DNA of 64,000 bases from Ensifer sesbaniae. Lineage in GTDB: Bacteria > Pseudomonadota > Alphaproteobacteria > Rhizobiales > Rhizobiaceae. Both the position numbers and the translations under genes were made by a program. This document shows, piece by piece, positions 9,394 to 19,957 of this stretch (positions are counted from its first letter, which is position 1; every line of letters begins with the position of its first letter). Under the pieces are notes generated by a model. That model made no database searches. It saw nothing but the letters and a program-made list of their open reading frames with translations, and had not been told where the DNA came from. The stretch covers positions 184,863-248,862 of the forward strand of contig NZ_JABEKU010000002.1 of NCBI RefSeq assembly GCF_013283665.1, given 5' to 3'.

Positions 9394-9468
9394 CGCCGCG
9401 GCAGCGCATGCTACGCAGATGCTGAGAACAATAAGATTCCCGAAGATGGGACGGAGGTTCAATTGGAT

Positions 9469-10479
9469 ATGAGCGTAAACGAGGAAGGCAGTCAGGGCGT
9501 AATTCGCCGCCGCAGCTGGCGTGACATCGATCTCAGGGCTGTGGCGCCGTTCGTCGCGCTGGCGCTGCTCCTGTTGGTGGGGGCGCTGGTCAATCCCAAT
9601 TTCATCAGCATCAACAACCTCGCCAACGTCGCCACCCGTAGCGCCTTCATCGCCATCATCGCGGTCGGCGCCACCTTCGTGATTTCGTCGGGCGATCTCG
9701 ACCTGTCGGTCGGGGCGATGGTCGCCTTCATCGCCAGCCTGATGATCCTCTTCATGAACTCCGGCGTGATTGCCGATCCGGCGCTCATGCTTCTCGCCGC
9801 GGTCCTGTTCACCATCGTCTCCGGCGCGCTCTGTGGCCTCACCAACGGTCTGATCACCACAGTCGGCAAGATCGAGCCCTTCATCGCGACGCTCGGCACC
9901 ATGGGCATCTATCGGGGACTGACGACCTGGCTGTCGCAAGGCGGCGCGATCACCCTCAAGGAACCGGAACTTCAGGAGATATATCGTCCCGCCTATTTCG
10001 GCACCATTTTCGGCGTTCCCGTTCCCATCGTCGTCATCCTCGCGGTGACTGCCGTAGCGGCCTTCATCCTTTACCGCACGCGCTATGGCCGGCACGTCGT
10101 CGCCGTCGGTTCCAATCGTGACGTTGCGCGCTACTCAGGCATTTCCGTCAACCGCGTCCGCACCGTCGCCTTCGTGATCCAGGGCCTGTGCGTGGCGGCC
10201 GCCGTCCTCCTCTATGTGCCGCGTCTCGGCTCGACGTCGGCGACGACCGGTATTCTTTGGGAGTTGCAGGCGATCACCGCCGTCGTGGTCGGCGGCACGG
10301 CGCTCAAAGGCGGCGCCGGTCGCGTCTGGGGCACGATCTGTGGCGCGTTCATTCTCGAGCTGGTCGGCAACATCATGCTGCTTTCCAACTTCATCAGCGA
10401 ATACCTGATCGGCGCCATCCAGGGCGCGATCATCATCATTGCGATGCTCGTCCAGCGCTCGCTGGTGCGGAAATCGTGA
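9469..10479 (+). CDS. Sugar ABC transporter permease (RbsC type)
   Basis: The product is about 336 residues with 8-10 hydrophobic helices. Family features include ATRSAFIAIIAVGATFVISSGDLDLSVG (the conserved xISGGIDLSVG-like segment), GLITTVGKIEPFIATLGTM, and GGTALKGGAGRVWGTICGAF near the C-terminus. The chosen ATG at 9469 lies 11 bp after GGAGG; a TTG at 9463 is also in frame. It forms the transmembrane channel as a dimer with the ATPase encoded 75 bp upstream. The binding protein follows. Confidence 0.94.
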   Translation: MSVNEEGSQGVIRRRSWRDIDLRAVAPFVALALLLLVGALVNPNFISINNLANVATRSAFIAIIAVGATFVISSGDLDLSVGAMVAFIASLMILFMNSGVIADPALMLLAAVLFTIVSGALCGLTNGLITTVGKIEPFIATLGTMGIYRGLTTWLSQGGAITLKEPELQEIYRPAYFGTIFGVPVPIVVILAVTAVAAFILYRTRYGRHVVAVGSNRDVARYSGISVNRVRTVAFVIQGLCVAAAVLLYVPRLGSTSATTGILWELQAITAVVVGGTALKGGAGRVWGTICGAFILELVGNIMLLSNFISEYLIGAIQGAIIIIAMLVQRSLVRKS

Positions 10480-10542
10480 GACGGCCGGGTCCCCAGGTCT
10501 CCCGGCCTAGAACAGGCTGACCTGACATTTGGGAGGAACTTA

Positions 10543-11496
10543 ATGCGTAATAAGCTATTCGGCCTGACCCTCGCGGCTATGACAGCACTTGCTGGCGTGT
10601 CGCACGCGCAGGAGGAAAAGAAGGTCACGATCGGTGTCTCGATCCCGGCAGCCGATCATGGCTGGACGGCCGGCGTGGTCTTCCATGCCGAGCGGGTCGC
10701 CAAGATCCTGATGGAGCGCAATCCGGGACTCAACGTCATCGTGAAGACCTCGCCCGATCCGGCAAGCCAGGCCAACGCCGTGCAGGACCTCGAGACACAG
10801 GGCATCGACGCTCTTGTGATCCTGCCGACCGATCCGGATCCGCTCGTCAATGCCATCAAGGAAGTGAAGGGCAAGGGGACCTTCGTCGCGCTCGTCGACC
10901 GTGCGCCGAGTGTCAACGACAACTCCGTGCGCGATCTCTATGTCGCGGGCAACAACCCGGCACTTGGCCAGGTCGCTGGCGAATACATCAAGGCAACGAC
11001 ACCGGATGCTGAAGTCGTCGTCATTCGCGGCCTGCCGATCCCGATCGACCAGCAGCGCCAGGATGGCTTCGACAAGGGCATCGACGGGTCGGACGTCAAG
11101 GTTCTCGACCGACAGTACGGCAACTGGAACCGCGACGATGCCTTCAAGGTCATGCAGGACTATCTGACCAAGTACCCGAAGATCGACGTCGTCTGGTGCC
11201 AGGACGACGACATGGCCGTCGGCGTGCTGCAGGCCATCGAACAGGCAAAGCGCACCGACATCCAGTATGTCGTCGCCGGCGCCGGCTCGAAGGAGATGAT
11301 CAAGAAGGTCATGGACGGCGACAAGATGATCCCGGTCGACGTGCTCTATCCGCCGGCGATGGTCGGTACGGCGCTCGAGATGACCGTTGCCAACTTCTAC
11401 GGCCAGGTGCCGGTGCGTGGCGTCTACACGATCGACGCGACGCTGGTGACCAAGGACAATGCAAAGGACTTCTACTTCCCGGATTCGCCATTCTGA
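10543..11496 (+). CDS. Sugar ABC transporter substrate-binding protein (RbsB-like)
   Basis: The product is 317 residues with a Sec signal peptide (LFGLTLAAMTALAGVSHAQ) and a Peripla_BP_4 fold. Matching features include VTIGVSIPAADHGWTAGV at the first strand (an aromatic stacking residue as in sugar-binding proteins), ALVILPTDPDPLVNAIKEVKG, a VDRAPS segment and VVWCQDDDMAVGVLQAI. The ATG has a GGGAGG ribosome site. It is the last gene of the operon and captures the sugar in the periplasm. The ligand is unknown because no catabolic enzymes accompany the operon. Confidence 0.94.
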   Translation: MRNKLFGLTLAAMTALAGVSHAQEEKKVTIGVSIPAADHGWTAGVVFHAERVAKILMERNPGLNVIVKTSPDPASQANAVQDLETQGIDALVILPTDPDPLVNAIKEVKGKGTFVALVDRAPSVNDNSVRDLYVAGNNPALGQVAGEYIKATTPDAEVVVIRGLPIPIDQQRQDGFDKGIDGSDVKVLDRQYGNWNRDDAFKVMQDYLTKYPKIDVVWCQDDDMAVGVLQAIEQAKRTDIQYVVAGAGSKEMIKKVMDGDKMIPVDVLYPPAMVGTALEMTVANFYGQVPVRGVYTIDATLVTKDNAKDFYFPDSPF

Positions 11497-11711
11497 TCCG
11501 GAGCCGAAGCAATGGGCGGCCCGCAATTGGCGCGGGCTGCCACCAATATGCATCGACATCCATTTGCGCATGAGCGCAACAGGCCATCTGCGCTACCTGG
11601 GCCGGCCCGTCGGGAAACCGAAATACGGTCGTCTTGGACCCCGGGGGCTCGGGAGACGCCTTCCAACGCCAGAGTCCACACGATACGGTAAACGGCGGCC
11701 GGGATGCCTAT

Positions 11712-11736
11712 CCCGCGCCGATGGGACCGGCGCGGG
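11712..11736 (+). terminator. GC-rich hairpin downstream of the sugar operon
   Basis: The 8-bp arms CCCGCGCC (11712-11719) and GGCGCGGG (11729-11736) are perfectly complementary with a 9-nt loop. Only a short, mixed T-containing stretch follows. It lies 215 bp after the binding-protein gene and is a weak terminator candidate. Confidence 0.45.
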
Positions 11737-11833
11737 CGTTCTGTATCGCACCCCCGCCGCCCTTCCCTTTATAGAACTCAGCCATATTTACACCTTCACT
11801 GCCTGAAGGCGGTTCCTTCAAGGGGCGTTGGGC

Positions 11834-11995
11834 ATGTCCATCACAATCAGCATCCTGATCACGGTCTTTGTCGTCGCCTTGATGCTGTACCTCGTGCAAA
11901 AACTTCCGATTGACTCGACGATGAAGCAGATGGCTCAGATCGTTGTTATAATCGTCGGTATCGTCTCGTTGCTCAGCTCGCTAAACGCATTTTGA
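11834..11995 (+). CDS. Thivi_2564-like small membrane protein
   Basis: A 53-residue protein starting MSITISILITVFVVALML, with a short polar middle (QKLPIDSTMKQMAQ) and a second hydrophobic segment IVVIIVGIVSLLSSL. This two-helix layout, with a proline/aspartate linker and a second helix of isoleucines and valines, matches the small Thivi_2564-type membrane proteins scattered in proteobacteria, whose function is unknown. The ribosome site is weak. The coding pattern (hydrophobic-aliphatic codons, clean start and stop) makes it credible. Confidence 0.6.
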   Translation: MSITISILITVFVVALMLYLVQKLPIDSTMKQMAQIVVIIVGIVSLLSSLNAF

Positions 11996-12655
11996 CTAGG
12001 CTTGCCACTACTCGACCCAGCCGCCGCCGCCGGCCGGGAGTGCTCTCAGCCCGCTTTTCCCGCCTCCATCCGCGTCATCGCCACTCCTGCCTTGAGTTTG
12101 TCTGCGCAGCGGTTTATCGGCTGCGCTGCTCGATTATCCCATTGTTCAAGCGAATCCCTCGTCGCGGAAGCAGGATCCTGGGTGTCTACGTCGGATGCTT
12201 CGATGATGATGGCATCCATGAGGTCCGCATCTGAAATACGTCGATCGTCTGCTGGAACTCGACCGACATGGCCGCCGACGTTGGCATCTCCGATCGGCCG
12301 GCGAATCCGTCCCGGACGACCTGCCGGTCGATACCTCGCCGGTCGGGTGGGTGGGAGCATATTGCATGTTGCCTAACTACACCAAGAAAGATCCAGCACC
12401 TACGTCTGCCTAGGATCTCAGTTTACGGCGGAGCCTTTTCCTGCTTCTGCTTTCCCACCTCCGCGCCTTGATTGGGGTCCAATCGGGTGTATTCAAGATG
12501 TTCCCACGAATTCATATTCGCAAATTCTTGTATTAATAAAATAATAATGTTTGTTGTTAAGTATAATTTCTATTATAGTTATTTGAAATCATGAGGATCT
12601 TTCGCAGATTTTCGACTTATATTCTTCACAATTTTCCTTGTATAAATAATATTTC
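11996..12655. other. Long intergenic region, AT-rich in its last 170 bp
   Basis: Between the small membrane protein and the groES promoter. The first 480 bp are GC-rich with only unconvincing open frames. One minus-strand frame (12046-12360) has a soluble acidic C-terminal half but no recognisable family or ribosome site. From about 12480 to 12655 the sequence is strongly AT-rich (runs such as TATAAATAATA), as expected of a promoter region for the chaperonin operon. Confidence 0.4.
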
Positions 12656-12682
12656 TTGGCACTCCTATCAATTGAGCGCCAA
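12656..12682 (+). promoter_or_regulatory. CIRCE element (HrcA operator) of the groESL operon
   Basis: TTGGCACTC (12656-12664), a 9-bp spacer, then GAGCGCCAA (12674-12682). This is the exact CIRCE architecture (consensus TTAGCACTC-N9-GAGTGCTAA), with one mismatch between the arms. It lies 55 bp upstream of the groES start, so HrcA-mediated heat-shock repression is the expected control. Confidence 0.85.
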
Positions 12683-12736
12683 AGGTGTTATGTAGGGATT
12701 GCAGTCGTCCTACGCGCGGGCCGTGGAAGGATTTCT

Positions 12737-13046
12737 ATGAAGTCGCGCCCAATCCATGACCGCGTCTTCATCCGGCGTGCGGACGGCGATCTCAAATCCA
12801 ACCGCGGGATCATCATTTCCGACATTGCCAAGGAAAAGTCACGGGGAGGCGAAGTGATCGCCGTTGGTTCAGGCACGCGTGATGAGGGCGGCAAGCTGAA
12901 ACCGCTCGACCTTAAGGCCGGTGATACGATTCTGTTCGGCAATGGTCCGGCCCCGAGTGAAGATCGACGGCCAGGAACTGATCATGAACGAGGCCGACCT
13001 CATGGGCATCGTCGAAAAGACCGTCGCGACCAAGAAAGTTGCCTGA
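12737..13046 (+). pseudogene. groES: Frameshifted groES co-chaperonin
   Basis: The frame from ATG 12737 (GGAAGG ribosome site) reads as Gro[22 protein letters not shown], then the mobile-loop region [12 protein letters not shown], then [10 protein letters not shown]. It then leaves frame at about 12943-12956. The expected C-terminus continues in another frame as [19 protein letters not shown] and [10 protein letters not shown], ending with TGA at 13044-13046. Compared with the usual codons for LFGKWSGTEVKIDG, one base appears missing after ggcaa and another in gagtgaag, giving a net 2-base loss. As written, the protein would carry an unrelated tail to position 13126 and lose strands needed for the heptamer. 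True pseudogene or sequencing error cannot be told apart here. Confidence 0.85.
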
Positions 13047-14699
<1,653 letters not shown>

Positions 14700-15269
14700 G
14701 AACAGTGCCTGAACGACGTTGGTGCACGGATGACCTGGTAAACCGATTTGAGGCCCACATATGCGAAACGCTATTGGCTGGGCCAGCCAATTGGCCTCGC
14801 GTGGCCTCGCGGCGTCAGAGGCCGCCCATTCACCAAAAACGATGACGAGGGTCATGAGCGGGTGACGCAGAACGGGCACGAACAGGTGCCTATGTCGTCC
14901 GCCGATGAAGGCGCCGCGCTCAAAGGACGTTCGGCAACCAGATCAAGCCCGCCGCGAACGGCAGCGCCTCGCTCGACAAGAGCGAGAACTGACAGTTACG
15001 AACCCCTCAGTCCAACGGAAAGGATGGCGACGAAGATCGTGATTGCGTTCCGCCATGTTCGGGATGCGGACGACGCGCATGCGATCGTCGGCCCGCGAAA
15101 ACCGTGGAAACTGCCGATCTCGATTAGGCGATAGAGATTGCGCGGGAGCTCTTCCGGACGCTCGACATGCCGCAGCGTCCGGACGCCATGACCAGATCGA
15201 CGGTGATGGAAACACGATCCATTCAAGCAGGCTCGACACCATCGAGAACCTTGATGAAAGGCCACAACC
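14700..15269. other. 570 bp without a supported gene
   Basis: Several short overlapping frames on both strands, none with a convincing ribosome site or family resemblance. The base composition is like coding DNA, so it may contain decayed genes I cannot identify. Confidence 0.35.
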
Positions 15270-15536
15270 ATGAACGCCGACAGCAATGAAACTGAATCGC
15301 GAAATGCGCTAGCGATCAGCATCTGGGAAAATGAAGGCGGGACGCCAGCGCCCGACACAATGGATGATCAATGCGGCCGCCACATCGATGCGGATCGCTC
15401 CTGGGCGGTCTATCACGTGTTCACAGGCGCACCGGCGCGTGTCGGCAGCAACCTTCGGGATATAGAACGCCGGATAAAACGGATCAGGCTACCGGCCCCC
15501 GCGCGGTCCGCGTCGCGCGAAACAGAGGCACGCTGA
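15270..15536 (+). CDS. Small conserved rhizobial protein, paralogue of the gene at 19958
   Basis: An 88-residue soluble protein. Its core NALAISIWENEGGTPAPD then RSWAVYHVFTGAPARVGS closely matches the protein at 19958-20191 (HALAISAWESEGGAPDR and TIYHVFTGEVARIGSW), so both belong to one small family of unknown function. An AAAGG ribosome site precedes the ATG. Its C-terminal 25 residues diverge from the paralogue and are arginine-rich, perhaps from an old frameshift. Its stop lies 2 bp before the next ATG, so the two are translationally linked. Confidence 0.55.
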   Translation: MNADSNETESRNALAISIWENEGGTPAPDTMDDQCGRHIDADRSWAVYHVFTGAPARVGSNLRDIERRIKRIRLPAPARSASRETEAR

Positions 15537-15538
15537 TT

Positions 15539-15763
15539 ATGACGCTGTCATTTCCAAATCCGAGCCGCAGCCTCGATGAAACAAGAAACGCCGTCCGTTT
15601 CATCGGCCATGACGGTATGTTCGAGGTGCGGTTCTTCGTCGAGGCCGAGGCGCTCATGATAGCGGATGCCGAATTGGGCAGGTCCATCTACGAAGTCGCA
15701 CGCAAGGTCTATTCCAGTGGCCGCCGCGACTCCTATACACTAACCGCCGCCGATTTCCGCTAG
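15539..15763 (+). CDS. DUF1488-family small protein with an internal deletion
   Basis: A 74-residue protein reading LSFPNPSRSLDETRNAVRF then GHDGMFEVRFFVEAEAL and VARKVYSSGRRDSYTLTAAD, the DUF1488 pattern. Compared with the paralogue at 21043-21306 (87 residues) it lacks about 14 residues in the middle (the segment ATEAECLLAFDAARG), although the frame is kept. DUF1488 proteins are small, soluble and uncharacterised. It directly follows the small protein at 15270 and lies just before the transglutaminase-like gene. Confidence 0.7.
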   Translation: MTLSFPNPSRSLDETRNAVRFIGHDGMFEVRFFVEAEALMIADAELGRSIYEVARKVYSSGRRDSYTLTAADFR

Positions 15764-15774
15764 GATGGATCCAG

Positions 15775-16587
15775 ATGCTGATCCGCTACGGTTATGAGAT
15801 CACGCTGAACTGCCAGCAACCGACCGCGTTGGTATGCCTGCTGTCGGTCCACGAGGATCGCGCGGCCGATATCCGGGTTCCTGAAACGACATTCACCGCG
15901 CCTGATGTGCCGACATCGACCTATCGCGATCTCTTCGGCAACCGATGCCGGCGGCTTGTTGCTCCGGCGGGTGACCTGACGATATGGGGCGATGCCACGA
16001 TCGAGGACGACGGCAAGCCGGACAAGGTGTTGCCAGCCGCCCAGGAACTTCCAGTGCCGGAGTTGCCGGACGATTGCCTCGCCTACCTCATGGGCAGCCG
16101 CTATTGCGAGACCGACCGTCTCAGCCAGATCGCTTGGGACATGTTCGGCGCGGTTGCGCCTGGTTGGGGGCGTGTGCAAGCGATCTGCGATTTCGTTCAC
16201 AACCATATCCGTTTCGACTACATGCGGGCCCGATCGACGCGGACGGCCTTCGAAGTCTTCCATGAGCGCGTTGGTGTCTGCCGCGACTTCGCGCATCTTG
16301 CGGTCACCCTTTGCCGCTGTCTCAACATTCCCGCACGCTATATCAACGGTCATCTCGGCGACATCGGCGTCCCGGTCGTCGACCCGATGGATTTTAGTGC
16401 CTGGATGGAGGTCTTCCTGGATGATGGATGGCACACGTTCGATCCGCGCAACAATACCCCGCGTGTCGGCAGGATCGTGGTTGCACGCGGCCGTGACGCG
16501 GCCGATGTCCCCCTCATCAACTCGTTCGGGCCGCACGTCCTGAAGTCGTTCCGGGTGTGGACTTATGAGGTGCCGGCCTTGCAATAG
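15775..16587 (+). CDS. Transglutaminase-like family protein, catalytic His apparently replaced
   Basis: The product is 270 residues: an N-terminal bacterial transglutaminase-associated beta domain (YGYEITLNCQQPTALVCLLS) and a transglutaminase/protease core. The nucleophile region is clear (RVGVCRDFAHLAVTLCRCL, Cys in VCRD). The third catalytic position is also visible (WHTFDPRNN, Asp). The motif usually written HAWxE, carrying the catalytic histidine, reads DFSAWMEVF here, with Ser in place of His. The protein may be inactive, or its subfamily may use a different His. The ATG follows only 11 bp after the DUF1488 gene. No signal peptide is visible, so it is probably cytoplasmic. Confidence 0.8.
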   Translation: MLIRYGYEITLNCQQPTALVCLLSVHEDRAADIRVPETTFTAPDVPTSTYRDLFGNRCRRLVAPAGDLTIWGDATIEDDGKPDKVLPAAQELPVPELPDDCLAYLMGSRYCETDRLSQIAWDMFGAVAPGWGRVQAICDFVHNHIRFDYMRARSTRTAFEVFHERVGVCRDFAHLAVTLCRCLNIPARYINGHLGDIGVPVVDPMDFSAWMEVFLDDGWHTFDPRNNTPRVGRIVVARGRDAADVPLINSFGPHVLKSFRVWTYEVPALQ

Positions 16588-16889
16588 CCACTGGAAACAT
16601 TCGCCAGCCGCGATCAAAACGCAGGAGTGGTTCACGGCATGAACGACAGCCTCTCACGGCTTCCCAGTGACCGGCAGATCGGCTTACCAAGCCATTCATG
16701 CGAGTCCTCCGCATCAAGGCTAACGGCGGGCATTATCCTTGCCGATTACCGCATAAGCGGGGCGCCTCGCGGACCCGCCGTACGGCGTTATGATCAAGAC
16801 CTGCAGGCCACATCAGAATGCCGTTCCGCATCTAGTCTGGGACGCCCGACTACTTCAATCGCACGATAGCACGACACCACCGCGCTAGA
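16588..16889. other. Intergenic region between convergent genes
   Basis: Short open frames only, with no family resemblance and no clear terminator. Confidence 0.35.
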
Positions 16890-18668
16890 CTAAACTGGCG
16901 GCCAAAACCACAGGATCAGAGGCACTCCCAGCAAGACCACAATCAACGAGAGCGGCAGTCCCAACTTCCAATAGTCGCCGAAACGATAGCCGCCGGGACC
17001 CAGCACCAAAGTGTTGCACTGGTGTCCAACAGGCGTGAGAAAATCGCACGCCGCCCCTACCGCGACTGCCATCAGAAACGCATCCGGATTGTAGCCAAGG
17101 CGCTGAGCAAGGGTGACCGCGATCGGCGCGACGACGAGAACGGTGGCTGCATTGTTCAAAAACGGCGTTGCGGCCATTGCGACCACCATGATCATTGCAA
17201 GCGCACCATAGAAGGGCAATGTGCTAGCGAACTGAGCGAGGCCGCCGGCGATAAGGTCGGCGCCGCCGGTCGTGCGGATCGACTCGCTGACCGGAATGAG
17301 AGCGCCGAGCATGATCAGGATGGGCAAGTCGACGGCCTCGTAAGCTTCCCGAAGCGAAAGTGAACCGAGCAGTACCGTCAGGACAGCAGCCGTAAAGAAA
17401 GCCGTGGCGACGGGCAGCAGGCCTAATGCCGTTAGCATCATGGCACCAGTCAGGACCACCACCGGAACCAAGCCTTTTCGGGGGTTCCCCAAACGGATTT
17501 CGCGCCCGGCCAACGGAAGAAGACCGAGTTCCATCAACCTGGTCGGGAGAAGCACCAGATCGCCCTTCAAAACGAGAACGTCGCCTGGTCTTAACGCGAT
17601 GTCGCGCAATCGCTCCGTGAAGCGCTCGCTGCTTCGGCTTACTGCGAGCAGATTGATATTGAAGCGATCATGCAGCGCCAAACGCTTGGCGGTTTGCCCG
17701 ATCAAGACTGACTTCGGGCCGATCACCGCCTCAATTCCAGCAATCTCCTCGTCGGCTCCCTTTGCTTCCGTGGGGCGGTCGTGCCCCTCCAGTTCCAGAC
17801 GCGCACGACTGATGCCTCGCTCGAGCGCCTGGGGATCTCCTTCCAACAAAACGATATCGCCTTGACGGAGTACGACGTCCGGCAGTGGCGTCAGCGGTTC
17901 GACCCGATTGCGAATGAGGCCAGTGACCAGGACCTCCTCGTCCAACAAGATCGACAGGTGACGGATCGACTTGCCGATGACGGACGAAGTCGCAGTAACG
18001 CGCGCCTCAGTCATGTAGTCGTTGATGTTCAGCGCCTTCTCCATTGTCGCGACCGCCTTGCGCTCCTTGGGAAGCAGCCGGTAGCCAAACGCCAGAAAGA
18101 TCACTCCCGCTGCGGCAAGCCCTATGCCGACGGGGGTGAAATCGAACATGTTGAAAGCGCGGCCCGTCAGTTCCTCGCGCATCCGGGAGACGACGATGTT
18201 CGGCGATGTGCCGACGAGGGTCGTGAGTCCGCCAAGCAAGGAACCGGACGCCATCGGCATGAGAAAAGACGAAGGGGACGCTTTCGACCGGCGCGCCATC
18301 TGGAATGCGACTGGGATCATCATCGCCAACGCGCCGATGTTCTTGATGAAGACGGAGAGAAGCGAGACAGTCGTCACGAGCATAATAACCTGCCCCTGCA
18401 CAGAGGTCACGCTGGGTGCCAGGCGATGGAGGAATGCCTCTATGACACCACTGCGCTCAATCGCGGCGCTGACGACCAGCGCGCTGGCTACAATGATGAC
18501 GATGTCGTCGCCGAAGCCGGAGAACGCTGCGTTGTGCGGCACGATGCCGGCGAAAACCGCGGCAAGCAGCGCGAGAACTGCAATGAGGTCGTAGCGGAGC
18601 CGTCCCCATATGAAAGCGACCATCAGGCCGATCAGAATGGCGAAGGCGAAAGCCTGAGCCTGTGTCAT
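16890..18668 (-). CDS. SLC13/DASS-type permease with central TrkA-C (RCK_C) domains
   Basis: About 592 residues. The N-terminal membrane half (FAFAILIGLMVAFIWGRLRYD, FGDDIVIIVASALVVSAAIE, TLVGTSPNIVVSRMREEL) is followed by two soluble TrkA_C-like repeats around residues 205-370 (for example YMTEARVTATSSVIGKSI and ALHDRFNINLLAVSR). A second membrane half ends with TPFLNNAATVLVVAPIAVT and GHQCNTLVLGPGGY. The two conserved loops with SPN and NNA signatures are those of the divalent-anion:Na+ symporter family. Members with TrkA-C inserts take up sulfate, dicarboxylates or other anions; the substrate cannot be decided here. ATG 18668 matches the family N-terminus; an in-frame ATG at 18707 would add 13 residues. 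Confidence 0.9.
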   Translation of the reverse strand: MTQAQAFAFAILIGLMVAFIWGRLRYDLIAVLALLAAVFAGIVPHNAAFSGFGDDIVIIVASALVVSAAIERSGVIEAFLHRLAPSVTSVQGQVIMLVTTVSLLSVFIKNIGALAMMIPVAFQMARRSKASPSSFLMPMASGSLLGGLTTLVGTSPNIVVSRMREELTGRAFNMFDFTPVGIGLAAAGVIFLAFGYRLLPKERKAVATMEKALNINDYMTEARVTATSSVIGKSIRHLSILLDEEVLVTGLIRNRVEPLTPLPDVVLRQGDIVLLEGDPQALERGISRARLELEGHDRPTEAKGADEEIAGIEAVIGPKSVLIGQTAKRLALHDRFNINLLAVSRSSERFTERLRDIALRPGDVLVLKGDLVLLPTRLMELGLLPLAGREIRLGNPRKGLVPVVVLTGAMMLTALGLLPVATAFFTAAVLTVLLGSLSLREAYEAVDLPILIMLGALIPVSESIRTTGGADLIAGGLAQFASTLPFYGALAMIMVVAMAATPFLNNAATVLVVAPIAVTLAQRLGYNPDAFLMAVAVGAACDFLTPVGHQCNTLVLGPGGYRFGDYWKLGLPLSLIVVLLGVPLILWFWPPV

Positions 18669-18831
18669 GGATAAAGTCCCGACCACTCTTCGCAATGGCA
18701 GGTCCATTTTACGCGCCTGAAAGAGCTAATGTCGGGATAACTTACCAGCTTCATTCAACGGCGCTGCACCCCGAAAGTCCGTCCAGAATGTTTTCCAACG
18801 TCGTAGAGCGGATGCAAGCTTGATCAGACGA

Positions 18832-18954
18832 CTACAGGATGCTTCCGAACAGGACCGAATAGACAATCACAGCAATCGCCAGCGTAAACGCAAGCGATAC
18901 GAACAGGCGCGTGAAGTCGTAGGTATAGAAGCGGGCGGGGATGAGGTTTTTCAT
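18832..18954 (-). CDS. 40-residue single-pass membrane protein
   Basis: Starts with MKNLIPARFYTYDFTRLF, followed by one hydrophobic helix (VSLAFTLAIAVIVYSVLF). The ATG has a good AGGAG 7 bp upstream. The size and single helix resemble the small protein at 20544-20666, though the sequences are only loosely similar. Function is unknown. Proteins this small often bind larger membrane complexes, but nothing here indicates a partner. Confidence 0.55.
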   Translation of the reverse strand: MKNLIPARFYTYDFTRLFVSLAFTLAIAVIVYSVLFGSIL

Positions 18955-19012
18955 AGCGATCTCCTATTTTTTCGTTCAGGTTGGCCTAACTATGCGCGGT
19001 GTCTGCTGCGCT

Positions 19013-19354
19013 TCAGGATAGTGAGCGACTGCAACTCGTGCTGACCTTGCCGAGGACGTCCGCTGGAACTTGGATATCGGCCATAATGGTCGCTACGAGC
19101 TCGTCACGCTTCGCGCGATTGTCGTAGCCCTTAAGCGTTGCGAGATCCGTGCTGGTGGCAGCAGCCATTCGTCCTGCCGCACCTGAACAAATGCCGGCAA
19201 ACGCATCCACTCTGGCCGTTTCTGCCGCCAGAGTGCTGGCAGTCGTGGTGGTGAGCCATCCCGCATTGAAGCCGATGATTGGGCTGAAGAAAAGCCCGAC
19301 AACCAAACCAATCGCGTAGGGTTTTGTCCGTTCAAGGATTTGCTCGAATGTCAT
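19013..19354 (-). CDS. Small membrane-anchored protein of unknown function
   Basis: The product is 113 residues from ATG 19354 (GAGGG ribosome site). An N-terminal segment TFEQILERTKPYAI leads into a transmembrane helix (GLVVGLFFSPIIGFNAGWL) and then a soluble Ala-rich domain with two cysteines (FAGICSGAAG, STSCSRSL). This layout looks like an export-facing small protein. The longer frame from 19471 has no ribosome site and starts inside AT-rich promoter DNA. I do not recognise the family. Confidence 0.55.
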   Translation of the reverse strand: MTFEQILERTKPYAIGLVVGLFFSPIIGFNAGWLTTTTASTLAAETARVDAFAGICSGAAGRMAAATSTDLATLKGYDNRAKRDELVATIMADIQVPADVLGKVSTSCSRSLS

Positions 19355-19471
19355 GATTTCATTCCCTCTAATCAGGTGATTATCGGGATCGTTGCGGGCC
19401 CGCGCTCCGACCAGGAGCCAATGGCAATCCAGACTTGTTACAGTGCTCGCTAAACTAATTAATGTAAACAT

Positions 19472-19957
19472 ACATTAGCAATGTTTTTTAAAAAATATAC
19501 CAAACTTAAAATTTAGGAATAACCTTTGGTACACATTATGATTCTTCCGGTGATTATCGAAAATCAATTTCGCAAATGCCAGTACGGAGTGGCACGCTTC
19601 CGCTTGGCCGTGGATTTGTTTTTAGAAAACTTAGTAAAGCCTCAATCAGGCCATATAGATTGAACCTCGTTCTGAGGCCAGTTCGGCCTCTGCTTCATCA
19701 GAGGCACTAGAACCCACCAAACTCACCGATCATCGATCCGGCTTATCGGCCCGTCGGTGCGCCTCAGAGTTCGAGCAGATACTTCCCCGGTGCAGCGCAA
19801 GCCGATCGCATCGCCGCCAAGCTTCGTTGCCCTCAGTATTACATCCGCGAAGATGCCAACGGGCGTCAGCGGGGAAGATGACTTGGAGCCGCTCGAATGG
19901 AGTATGACACCCCTCCGCTGAAGTACAGCGGCGACTTGCCCCGAGGAGGGTCACAAG
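19472..19957. other. AT-rich intergenic/promoter region
   Basis: The part from 19440 to 19680 is markedly AT-rich (for example a run of T then A around 19483-19497) and separates divergent small genes. Promoters for both are expected here. No coding frame is convincing. Confidence 0.4.

Noticed and set aside
8842-10095. 417-residue open frame on the minus strand
   Set aside because: It lies opposite the ABC ATPase/permease genes, which have clear motifs. The translation is low-complexity and Asp/Arg/His-rich, as expected for an antisense shadow in GC-rich DNA.
12046-12360. 104-residue minus-strand frame with an acidic stretch
   Set aside because: No ribosome site, no family and a Pro/Arg-rich beginning. 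Could be real but cannot be supported.
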